Positions 1 to 5,472 of a stretch of 11,932 nucleotides of DNA are shown here, in pieces. The stretch comes from Chroococcidiopsidaceae cyanobacterium CP_BM_RX_35. GTDB lineage: Bacteria > Cyanobacteriota > Cyanobacteriia > Cyanobacteriales > Chroococcidiopsidaceae. Under the pieces are notes generated by a model. That model worked only from the letters and a program-made list of their open reading frames with translations. It was not told where the DNA came from and made no database searches. Numbering within the stretch: position 1 is the stretch's first letter; each line of letters starts with the position of its first letter. The translations under genes were made by a program, and so were the position numbers. The stretch is from positions 1 through 11,932 of the forward strand of contig JAFAVL010000251.1 in assembly GCA_019242465.1 (NCBI GenBank). Direction: 5' to 3'.

Positions 1-5
1 AGGAA

Positions 6-557
6 TTAGGTGCGTTGAAACCGCTCGAATCCCAAAAGTTCTAGCCAGTGAGCATGAGGTTGCCCTGTCATCAATTCAGTCGGACTCTTGCCCACCCGTT
101 CGGGGCACTCACTACGTACAAACGTGCGCTGGTTGAGGAAAAACCTGAGCAGAGCTAAATACTGTGGACCGAGTTGGCGACGGAGGAAAAAGTAATTGCG
201 CAAACGAGAATTGAGATTCTCTACCAGAGAACTGGCCCGTGGGGTTTGTTTCATCACCTCCGTCATGGCTTCAAATAGGAGATGAAATTTACCTTTAAGT
301 TGGTGATGCAGTTGGTTCCAGCGAGTCCAGTAAGCAGTTGAAGATGGCTTTTTCCGTTGCAGCAGGCAGACAGCACCCACGAGTTCGAGAGGAGCCTGAA
401 AGCGCTGGGCGATCTTAGCCAGCTTTTCATCGAGAACCAGAGCGAAAACCAGCAGGTCATCCCGTTGATTCTCTAAAGCCGTCCGCACCGGACGCAGCCG
501 ATAAGATCTGCGTAACAGATCGAGATGTTTTGTAGTATAGACACAGAGAGATAAAAG
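6..557 (-). pseudogene. C-terminal fragment of a transposase (DUF6399-like)
   Basis: The frame is open from a TAA at 558-560 to the stop at 6-8, and a GTG at 488 gives a 160-residue product. Protein-like sequence continues upstream of that GTG (LDLLRRSYRLRP), so 488 is probably not a natural start and the piece is the C-terminal part of a longer protein whose N-terminus is gone. Motifs near the C-terminus (SLVENLNSRLRNYFFLRR, then PERVGKSPTELMTGQ and HWLELLGF) resemble the DUF6399-type transposases common in cyanobacteria. The Glu in VENLNSRLRNYF would fit the last acidic residue of a DDE domain, which is inference. It is probably inactive. The family name is from memory; the assignment as a transposase remnant is firmer than the exact family. 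Confidence 0.65.
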
Positions 558-613
558 TTATTGAGAATAATCAAAGGAAAACTGGGTCTTTGTTGCCTAT
601 ATTTTCTCAATAA
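558..613. repeat. 10-bp perfect inverted repeat, 36-nt spacer
   Basis: TTATTGAGAA at 558-567 is matched exactly by TTCTCAATAA at 604-613. A second short pair, CAAAG (572-576) and CTTTG (588-592), lies inside. The repeat starts exactly where the transposase fragment's open frame is closed by TAA. It could be the footprint of a small excised element or a transcript hairpin, but the sequence is AT-rich and a chance origin is possible. Confidence 0.35.
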
Positions 614-696
614 TTAGCCCTTAAATCAATAAAATGCTACAAATGTGACAAAAACAGCTCGATTTGTTACGCTCCCGTCACCAGATGCTGAAGGCG
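614..696. other. Short AT-rich junction, no gene seen
   Basis: This stretch separates the transposase fragment from the end of the chloroperoxidase-like gene. I see no open frame, tRNA or T-run terminator. Around the chloroperoxidase stop, AGCCTTC (699-705) and GAAGGCT (709-715) form a 7-bp stem with a 3-nt loop, but no T-run follows on either strand, so I do not call it a terminator. Base composition changes here from AT-rich IS flank to the GC-richer metabolic cluster. Confidence 0.4.
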
Positions 697-1518
697 TCAG
701 CCTTCGAGGAAGGCTAACAAATCAGCGTTCACTTGGTTGGCGTGAGTGACGTACATGCCATGCGGTGCACTAGAGTATTCCTTCAGACTCGCGTGCGGCA
801 AAATCTTCACTGAACGTCTGGACGCGATGTCGATCGGCACGATCTGATCGTCGTCGCCCTGAAGGACCAGAGTTGGAATCGTCATCTTCTTGAGATCGGC
901 AGTGAAATCGGTTTCGGAAAAGGCCTTGATGCAGTCATACTCGCCCTTGAGGCTACCCATCATGCTCTGAAGCCAAAAGGAGTCGATCTGTCCCTGCGAG
1001 ACCTTTGCGTTGAGACGATTGTAGCCAAAGAACGCCGTCGCCAGTTCTTTAAAGAATCCGGCCCGATCGGCAACTAGGCTGGAGCGCAGGCCGTCGAACA
1101 CGCTCATTGGCGCACTGTTTGGATTCGTGGCGGTCTGTACCATGTGCGGAGGCACTGCGGAAATCAGCACTGCTTTCGAGACACGCGACGTGCCGTAGCG
1201 TCCAATGTAGCGCGCGACCTCGCCTCCGCCGGTCGAATGACCGACCATTGTGACATCCTTGATATCGAGCGTCTCCAGCAGGGTCGCGAGATCGTCGGCA
1301 TAGGTATCCATATCGTTACCGGTCCATGTCTGGTCTGATCGACCGTGGCTGCGGCGATCATGGGCAATGACGCGATAGCCGTTGCTGCCTAGGAACAGCA
1401 TCTGAGCGTCCCACGCATCCGCGCTCAGCGGCCATCCATGTGAGAAAGTAACGACCGGACCGGTACCCCAGTCCTTGTAGTAGATCTTTGTGCCGTCTTT
1501 CATCGTCGCTGTCATCAT
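697..1518 (-). CDS. Alpha/beta hydrolase, cofactor-free (non-heme) chloroperoxidase/arylesterase type
   Basis: The product fits the alpha/beta-hydrolase family known as bacterial non-heme chloroperoxidases, which hydrolyse esters and can perhydrolyse small acids. Visible landmarks in order are [15 protein letters not shown], the oxyanion region [14 protein letters not shown], the nucleophile elbow GHSTGGG with catalytic Ser, the acid loop GDDDQIVP with Asp, and APHGMY with the catalytic His near the C-terminus. The usual HDRRGHGRS reads RRSHGRS here. The ATG at 1518 is chosen because AAAGGA (1529-1534) lies 10 nt upstream and the family core begins right after it; an open frame back to 1593 lacks family character. 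A signal-peptide frame just upstream (1532-1687) suggests an exported ancestor disconnected by a 1-nt insertion. If translated from 1518 the enzyme is cytoplasmic and has all catalytic residues, so it may still be active. Confidence 0.82.
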   Translation of the reverse strand: MMTATMKDGTKIYYKDWGTGPVVTFSHGWPLSADAWDAQMLFLGSNGYRVIAHDRRSHGRSDQTWTGNDMDTYADDLATLLETLDIKDVTMVGHSTGGGEVARYIGRYGTSRVSKAVLISAVPPHMVQTATNPNSAPMSVFDGLRSSLVADRAGFFKELATAFFGYNRLNAKVSQGQIDSFWLQSMMGSLKGEYDCIKAFSETDFTADLKKMTIPTLVLQGDDDQIVPIDIASRRSVKILPHASLKEYSSAPHGMYVTHANQVNADLLAFLEG

Positions 1519-1528
1519 GGTATCTGAA

Positions 1529-1534
1529 TCCTTT
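1529..1534 (-). promoter_or_regulatory. Ribosome binding site for the internal chloroperoxidase start
   Basis: On the minus strand this reads AAAGGA, 10 nt before the ATG at 1518. It sits inside the A-run where the frame from the upstream signal peptide is lost, so the lesion and the restart signal overlap. Confidence 0.45.
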
Positions 1535-1687
1535 GTGAGAAGTCTTGAAAGTGGACGCGTTGGTGCTCTTCGCCGTCTTGGCGAGTGCGACATTCGGGAG
1601 ACTGAGAGCAGCGGCGAGACCGCCGCTTGCGACCAACAGACAACGTTTCGAGGTCATAGGACTACTGATGCGCTTGTCAGTCGTCAT
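1532..1687 (-). pseudogene. Detached signal-peptide region of the chloroperoxidase-like gene
   Basis: From the ATG at 1687 the frame reads [15 protein letters not shown], then a hydrophobic stretch ([16 protein letters not shown]) ending in NVALA, a plausible Ala-x-Ala cleavage site, then a short linker containing FKTSHK. The frame then diverges into meaningless sequence inside the chloroperoxidase gene. If one A of the AAA run (minus strand, 1532-1534) is removed, the linker joins smoothly to [15 protein letters not shown] of the downstream enzyme. I infer that the gene once encoded an exported enzyme and carries a +1 insertion. The ribosome binding site upstream of 1687 is weak (GGGAT, about 8 nt). 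It could be a sequencing error. Confidence 0.6.
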
Positions 1688-1872
1688 TTCTTGTATCCCG
1701 GTTTCTGTAATGTTTTACTTAGAACATCGGAATGTCCATCAATCGCTACATGGGGAAGGCACTTTCTTATTTAAGTGTTGACTAGACCTTATCTTCACGG
1801 CGCAGTCGCAGTTAGTTCAATGCCTAATTTTTTGATGAGCCCGACTTCGCGTGCGGGTCTTTGATAGACTTT

Positions 1873-2754
1873 CTAGTTATTAAACTCTGCCTTGTGGGCC
1901 TTGACGAAGGATTGGACTGTCATCGGTGCCATCCCTGTGATTGTTTCAATGACATCATTCGTTCCTGCAAATAGACCCTCCTGAAAGTCGAGTGCGACGG
2001 CGCAAAGATGCTGGATTGTTTGCTCGGGTAGGCCGAACTGCTCCAACTGACGGCGGAAGTCCGCGATCCCGATCGGCTCGTAGATTACTTCGCGACCGAG
2101 CGCGTCGCCAACCGCCTTCGCAACGCCATGCTGGTCCATTTCTACCGGACCAAAGAGCTTATAGGTCTTGCCGGAATGCGGAGCAGGGTTTGTCAGGATC
2201 GCCGCAATCACTCTAGCCTGGTCCTCGGCGGCAATCGGGGCGTGACGCGCGTTGCCAAATGGAAGGCTGATCAGTCCCTTCTGCGCTATGTCGTGACGCA
2301 CTCGCGGATAGGTCAACCACTGAGTAAAGAAGGTTGGACGCAGATGCGTAACGGGAACACAAGACCAATCGAACACACGCTCGGATATCCAATGATCGCG
2401 CGCTTGATGGCTCTTTGAGTCACGCCGGGCGGATATCTGCGACATGTTTACAATGCCATTCAAGCCTGCCTCTCGGGCAGCTTGGGCAAAGTAGGTGGTC
2501 GCATCGATCAGACCCGGAACCAGCGGGTAGACGAAGTAGGCAGCGCCGATGTCTTCCATCGCCGAGCGCACTGAATCCAGGTCCAGCAAATCGCCAAGAA
2601 CCACTTCAACGCCAGCGGCACGAAGCTTCGCTGCGCGATCGTCGTCTTTACGGACCATAGCACGGATCGAGACGTCGTACTTCGTCAGGGCATCAATCGT
2701 ATAGCCGCCGGTAGCGCCGGTAGCCCCAGTAACCAGGACAGGTTGACTTGTCAT
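1873..2754 (-). CDS. NmrA-like NAD(P)-binding protein (atypical short-chain dehydrogenase)
   Basis: This is a Rossmann-fold protein of the NmrA/atypical SDR group, of normal length for the family (about 290 residues). The N-terminal VLVTGATGATGG is the dinucleotide-binding loop. It is followed by AMVRKDDD at the end of the second strand, where NADP specificity is set, then VVLGDLLD and the NmrA-type sequence LRPTFFTQW in the substrate half. These proteins act as NAD(P)H-dependent reductases (quinone reductase-like) or as redox sensors, and this sequence does not tell which. Three starts lie in a row: GTG 2760, ATG 2757 and ATG 2754. AGGGGAG at 2762-2768 is best spaced (7 nt) for 2754. The start overlaps or touches the stop of the preceding YciI-like gene, so translation is probably coupled. 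No lesion is seen. Confidence 0.88.
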   Translation of the reverse strand: MTSQPVLVTGATGATGGYTIDALTKYDVSIRAMVRKDDDRAAKLRAAGVEVVLGDLLDLDSVRSAMEDIGAAYFVYPLVPGLIDATTYFAQAAREAGLNGIVNMSQISARRDSKSHQARDHWISERVFDWSCVPVTHLRPTFFTQWLTYPRVRHDIAQKGLISLPFGNARHAPIAAEDQARVIAAILTNPAPHSGKTYKLFGPVEMDQHGVAKAVGDALGREVIYEPIGIADFRRQLEQFGLPEQTIQHLCAVALDFQEGLFAGTNDVIETITGMAPMTVQSFVKAHKAEFNN

Positions 2755-2756
2755 CA

Positions 2757-3158
2757 TCACTCTCCCCTGAACCCTTGCAAATAATGACTTGAAGGCTCGG
2801 CCAGAAGAAAGCCAAGCGCTCTGAGAGGACCGAGGGGAATGAGCTCGAATTCCATCATGCCGGCCTTACGCAAAGGGAGCTTTTCGAGAAGCTCGCGAGC
2901 TTCGGCGGGCGTCGTCACATTTATGTGGAAGACGACGCCGCTTCCGTCGGTCTGGAAGAACCACTGATCGATCTTTCCGGCGAGATAGAGGCGAACCGTG
3001 TCGTGCACCTCGAATGGCATGACCGAGTCCCTCGCTTCGAGCGTTCCCTTGGATGTTATGCGACCGATCGCCAGGATTTTCGTCGTTGGGACGTTGGCAA
3101 GAGCTAGCGTTGGCTGTTGTCCGGTCATACCGGTAGTCGAGTTCGTGTTTTCTGACAT
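2757..3158 (-). CDS. YciI/muconolactone-isomerase-like small protein (intact copy)
   Basis: A 133-residue protein with the pattern of small dimeric alpha+beta-barrel proteins related to YciI or muconolactone isomerase: KILAIGRI as first strand, then RLYLAGKIDQWFF, VVFHINVTTPAEARELLEKLP and MEFELIPLGPLRALGFLL at the C-terminus. About 25 extra polar residues precede the domain and there is no signal peptide. AAGGG with a spacing near 9 nt precedes the ATG at 3158. Its stop overlaps the start region of the NmrA-like gene. It is clearly a tandem relative of the frameshifted copy at 3205-3656 (shared PTTK-LAIG, LYLAGKIDQW and MEF-LIPLG). The function is not known to me; these folds often act as small isomerases, lyases or accessory ligand binders in catabolic clusters. 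The family assignment is by motif memory. Confidence 0.72.
   Translation of the reverse strand: MSENTNSTTGMTGQQPTLALANVPTTKILAIGRITSKGTLEARDSVMPFEVHDTVRLYLAGKIDQWFFQTDGSGVVFHINVTTPAEARELLEKLPLRKAGMMEFELIPLGPLRALGFLLAEPSSHYLQGFRGE
2762..2768 (-). promoter_or_regulatory. Strong ribosome binding site for the NmrA-like gene
   Basis: Minus-strand AGGGGAG lies inside the last codons of the upstream YciI-like gene. It is 7 nt from ATG 2754, 4 nt from ATG 2757 and about 1 nt from GTG 2760, which favours the ATG at 2754. Confidence 0.6.
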
Positions 3159-3204
3159 TCAATGGATCCCTTTGCGAGATTGGCGACAACCGAAGCTTTT
3201 TCAG

Positions 3205-3656
3205 AGGTTTGGTCAGCAAAGTGCGAAGCGGACCGAGCAGGCCCAGCGGAATGAGTTGAAACTCCATCAAGCCAGCCAAGCACAAGGGAAGCTTGTCAGG
3301 AGTTCATGTGCTTCTTTGGGGTCGGCGACGTTCAGGACGAACACGACCTCGCTCTGGTCGGGCTTGAAATACCATTGGTCGATTTTCCCGGCGAGATACA
3401 ACCCTGCGGTCTGGCGCATTTCGGCGGAAACGAGCGCCTTCCAAGCGCTTGGGGTCGCCTTGGTCGTGAAACTGCCAATTGCCAGCACCTTGGTCGTGGG
3501 GACCAAGGTGGGATCAAGTGGCGGCGCAGGCACCGCTGACTGAGCCAGCGAGGCGGCTGGATTCATCGCAACGAGCGCCGCGAAGACGCTCAGGTGGGTC
3601 AGTTTGGTCAGGTGTGCAAAGCCAGTGGTGATCTTATTGAACTTGCGGTTAGTCAT
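3205..3656 (-). pseudogene. Exported YciI-like protein, frameshifted near 3297
   Basis: From the ATG at 3656 the frame encodes a hydrophobic export signal (LSVFAALVAMNPAASLAQSA, probable cleavage after SLA), a linker and a YciI-like domain (TTKVLAIGSF, GLYLAGKIDQWYF, VVFVLNVADPKEAHELL). It then ends early as TSFPCAWLA with a stop at 3267. In the next frame the missing C-terminus is present: LPLCLAGLMEFQLIPLG then LLGPLRTLLTKP to about 3205. Comparison with the intact neighbour (ELLEKLPL) suggests one base was lost where CTG GAC became CTGAC, near 3296-3298. No stop follows directly in the second frame, so a second indel may exist. The start overlaps the hydrolase stop as ATGA (3653-3656), implying coupled translation. 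A truncated 129-residue product would lack the last strand of the domain. Confidence 0.7.
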
Positions 3657-4561
3657 GACAGCATAACCTTGGCTACTTGCTCCGGCTCATCGACCTGCAG
3701 CCAATGGCCCGCCGGTATGACAGTGAGGGAGGCGTTCTTCAACTGACACTGGCGCCGCTCGGCCACGGCCACGGTGATGTAGGGATCATACTGTCCCCAA
3801 ATGAGCTTGACTGGGATGTCGAGCGTCTTGAGCTCTGGCAAACGCTTGGCGTTTCGGGCGTGCTCATCGAAGAACTGCGCCGCCATCTGCATGAATGCCG
3901 GGCCTGAGCTAGGCTGGGCAATGAAGTTCTCCCTGATAAGCGGACCAAGGAACGTGTTGAAACGGCGCTTCTGCGCCTCCAGAAGGGGGTCCTGGAATTT
4001 CCGCTGCTGCCAGGTCAGCAGCCAGCTGAACTGCTCGGGGCTCTGGGCGATCGCCACCGCGAGTTCGTGGAGGCTCTCGGTCGCAAAGAGCGTGATCATC
4101 TCAGGCCAAAGGACTGTGGAATCTTCCGAATAGGCTGAATTGAGCATGATCGCTGAGTCTACGCCCTCCGGGTGAGCGAGCGCGAAGTTGATCGACGCCA
4201 TCCCAGAAGAATCATGGGCGACCGGGACGATCTTCCCCAGACCTAGACTCTCGACGACCACTTCAAGGTCGCCCATCTGCTGCTTAAAGCTGTAGTCGAT
4301 ACCAGCGGGTTTGTCCGAGGCACCAAAGCCCAGAAAATCGAACGTCACGACGCGCCGCCCGCTGGCGGCTAGGTAGGGGATCAGGTCGTCCCAGATGTGC
4401 AGGTTATCGGGGAAGCCATGCATAAGCACAAAGGCAGGTCCAACGCCTTTGTAGTCGCGTGCGTAAACTCTTCCCTGCTCCCGCGGAACATAGTGCTCGG
4501 TGAAGGACGGTTTGCTGTCCATGTGATTATCTGCTCGCGTTTTTGCTGAATCTTGCGTCAT
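3653..4561 (-). CDS. Alpha/beta hydrolase, epoxide hydrolase/haloalkane dehalogenase type
   Basis: A 302-residue alpha/beta hydrolase. Visible parts in order are YKGVGPAFVLMHGFPDN (oxyanion loop), VTFDFLGFGASDKP, the elbow VAHDSSGMAS, a helical cap region (about residues 140-225), the acid loop WGQYDPY and PAGHWLQVDEP with the catalytic His. The elbow aligns with the V-G-H-D-W-G-G pattern of epoxide hydrolases and dehalogenases, which makes Asp the likely nucleophile, with Trp-Gly replaced by Ser-Ser. In another register the first Ser would be the nucleophile, so the reaction (epoxide, halide or ester) stays open. The start at 4561 has AGGA about 9-10 nt upstream; MDSKPSF, 12 codons in, is an alternative. 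The C-terminus ends soon after the His, a little short for the family. It is the first intact gene of the minus-strand cluster and overlaps the next gene by ATGA. Confidence 0.85.
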   Translation of the reverse strand: MTQDSAKTRADNHMDSKPSFTEHYVPREQGRVYARDYKGVGPAFVLMHGFPDNLHIWDDLIPYLAASGRRVVTFDFLGFGASDKPAGIDYSFKQQMGDLEVVVESLGLGKIVPVAHDSSGMASINFALAHPEGVDSAIMLNSAYSEDSTVLWPEMITLFATESLHELAVAIAQSPEQFSWLLTWQQRKFQDPLLEAQKRRFNTFLGPLIRENFIAQPSSGPAFMQMAAQFFDEHARNAKRLPELKTLDIPVKLIWGQYDPYITVAVAERRQCQLKNASLTVIPAGHWLQVDEPEQVAKVMLS

Positions 4562-4571
4562 ATCTCGCTTC

Positions 4572-4682
4572 CTATTTCAGAGCTGCGTATGCAACATTGC
4601 GAATGGATGCTTGGGCTGTTGGTTGGTGGTTCATGATGCGGTTGGCAATGTCCTGAAGTCTTCCGATCGGCGTCCGATCCCG
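4572..4682 (-). pseudogene. Possible 3' remnant of an unidentified gene
   Basis: Between a TAA at 4683-4685 and a TAG at 4572-4574 there are 36 open codons reading as plausible protein, beginning RDRTPIGRLQDIANRIM and ending ASIRNVAYAALK. The stop is 10 nt before the hydrolase start, typical operon spacing. I do not recognise the sequence. It may be the C-terminus of a gene whose front was deleted. An internal ATG would give a 20-residue peptide. The reading frame could be a chance opening. Confidence 0.3.
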
Positions 4683-4705
4683 TTAGCTAGAAACGTATGA
4701 AGAAC

Positions 4706-4741
4706 CCCCCCAGAATGGAATGCTGATTCAGAGCTGGGGGG
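4706..4741. repeat. 36-bp symmetrical imperfect palindrome (hairpin)
   Basis: CCCCCCAG at 4706-4713 pairs with CTGGGGGG at 4734-4741. After a symmetrical 4x4 internal mismatch, GAAT (4718-4721) pairs with ATTC (4726-4729) around a 4-nt loop. It lies between the decayed YciI-like gene and the hydrolase. No T-run follows on either strand, so it is not a standard terminator. It may be a REP/MITE-like repeat, a protein-binding site or an mRNA structure ahead of the hydrolase. Confidence 0.5.
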
Positions 4742-4772
4742 AGATTTCGGCCCAGCAACAGGGTTGAAAGTG

Positions 4773-5008
4773 CTACTTGATAAGCATCCCAAGTGAGCTG
4801 AGCGGCAATGCTTTGAGCAGTGCGTCGGCTTCCTCGACAGTATCGACGGTCATCAGAAAGATGACGCCAGCGTCGTTGTTGCGAAGCCAGAACTGCTCCA
4901 TCTTCCCATCCAAATAGGTTTGCAAGTAGCGGGAACTTCTTTTGGAAGATACATCATCTGCTACTCTGGCGTGAGCAGCTTCAGTGTTCAGATAGCCATG
5001 ACCTTCAC
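4773..5008 (-). pseudogene. Third YciI-like gene, heavily decayed
   Basis: No long open frame survives, but the gene can be read across its lesions. GTG at 5008 has GGGAG 7 nt upstream (CGGGAG, 5016-5021) and opens KVMAI, TGA (4988-4990), TLKLLTPE, TAG (4961-4963), QMMYLPKEVPAT. A one-base loss near 4925-4927 then shifts the frame to LQTYLDGKMEQFWLRNN, DAGVIFLMTVDTVEEADALL and KALPLSSLGMLIK, with a stop at 4773. The ending lacks the usual segment between the two Pro-Leu motifs (about 14-17 residues), perhaps removed by recombination between short CCGCT-like repeats. The relation to the two YciI-like genes downstream is clear from YL-GK--QW/F and the VIF-hydrophobic strand. It is probably dead and would have been the first gene of the cluster. 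Confidence 0.72.
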
Positions 5009-5089
5009 GTGTGGTCTCCCGTAGTTAGTTATTGGTTGTGGGTTACTTTGTCTGCACGACTGCCGCAGGCCTAAAAAGAGAAAAAAGAG

Positions 5090-5332
5090 TTGTCCAAGGG
5101 AGTGGAGTTACGACAGAACAAGCATCTGAATAATTGCCTCGAACAAGATCACAGATTTATAAAAAGGTCAGTCAAACTCGGGAAGAGATCTAGCTCGTTC
5201 AACACGGCAAGACGAACACTAAAAGGATACGAAATTATGAGCATGTTGAGGAAAGGACAAGTGAAAAAAGTAGAAAAAGGAGCCGTCAGAAAATGGGTAA
5301 AAGTCATTGCTAAAATCTTCGGAATGGCTGCA
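5090..5332 (+). pseudogene. IS6-family transposase, C-terminal third
   Basis: About 80 residues match the end of IS6/IS240-type DDE transposases: KGVELRQNKHLNN, then CLEQDHRFIKR (with the catalytic Glu of the DDE triad) and SFNTARRTLKGYEIM, ending KIFGMAA. Both catalytic Asp residues lie in the missing N-terminal part. The usual stop after the final Ala is absent, so the frame runs on through the inverted repeat into flanking DNA and stops at 5546-5548, overlapping the AraC gene start in another frame. The frame is open upstream to 5075 but loses family character before about 5090. There is no start codon with a ribosome binding site. It is a non-functional relic. Confidence 0.82.
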
Positions 5333-5370
5333 CGAATAATTCCTTCAAGGAGTTTTCTGTCCTCAACAGC

Positions 5371-5386
5371 TTTTTGCAACACAACC
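5371..5386 (+). repeat. IS6-family right terminal inverted repeat
   Basis: TTTTTGCAACACAACC is the reverse complement of the GGTT-TGTTGCAAA type end typical of IS6-family elements. It differs by one base from the left end found at 10339-10354. It sits about 40 nt after the last recognisable transposase codon, as expected for this family. Confidence 0.75.
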
Positions 5387-5412
5387 AATACCGCAGCCGT
5401 AGTTGCAGACAT
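5387..5412 (-). pseudogene. 5' end of a gene interrupted by the IS6 element
   Basis: Minus-strand ATG at 5412 has an AGGAG ribosome binding site (5420-5424) with 7-nt spacing and reads MSATTAAV before entering the IS6 end at 5386. After that the frame continues into the antisense strand of the transposase down to 5149, which is an artefact of the insertion. The start signals look real, so a gene divergent from the AraC regulator was probably cut here. Eight codons are too few to identify it. Its remainder is not next to the other end of the IS fragment; what follows there is the decayed YciI-like gene. Confidence 0.55.
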
Positions 5413-5419
5413 TACGAAT

Positions 5420-5424
5420 CTCCT
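5420..5424 (-). promoter_or_regulatory. Ribosome binding site of the interrupted gene
   Basis: Minus-strand AGGAG lies 7 nt before the ATG at 5412. It implies that the 60-bp gap to the AraC start at 5473 is, or was, a divergent promoter region. I cannot assign -10 or -35 boxes with confidence. Confidence 0.5.
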
Positions 5425-5472
5425 ATGCTCTAGACTATATTTGCAGAATAAGCTGATAGCCTACTCGTTACA

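Larger units (their letters stand above)
5075..5386 (+). mobile_element. Right-end fragment of an IS6-family insertion sequence
   Basis: This piece contains the last third of an IS6-type transposase frame and ends with a terminal inverted repeat at 5371-5386. The left two thirds of the element are missing; the fragment begins about 70 nt from the start of the decayed YciI-like gene. The right end is joined to the beginning of an interrupted minus-strand gene. A matching left end of the same type, in opposite orientation, is at 10117-10354. Because the transposase is incomplete the element cannot move by itself. Confidence 0.75.

Noticed and set aside
1820..1872. Stem CCCGCACGCGAAGTCGGG downstream of the NmrA-like gene as a terminator
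   Set aside because: The stem is only about 4-6 bp with a bulge and is not followed by a T-run on the minus strand.
2866..3285. Minus-strand 139-codon open frame overlapping the intact YciI-like gene
   Set aside because: Only its first 27 or so residues are meaningful (the frameshifted C-terminus of the exported copy); the rest is antiregister to a real gene.
2998..3543. Plus-strand 181-codon open frame
   Set aside because: It is antisense to the two YciI-like genes, has no recognisable motifs, and such long antisense frames are expected in GC-rich coding DNA.
5033..5055. GGTTGTGGGTTACTTTG as a possible IS6 left repeat next to the right-end fragment
   Set aside because: Only the first seven bases match the known end and the GCAAAAA part is absent, so a short internally deleted IS6 is not supported.
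5149..5412. Minus-strand 87-codon open frame with a strong ribosome binding site
   Set aside because: Only the first eight codons lie outside the IS6 fragment; the rest is antisense to the transposase and its inverted repeat, so it is an interrupted gene and not a real 87-residue protein.
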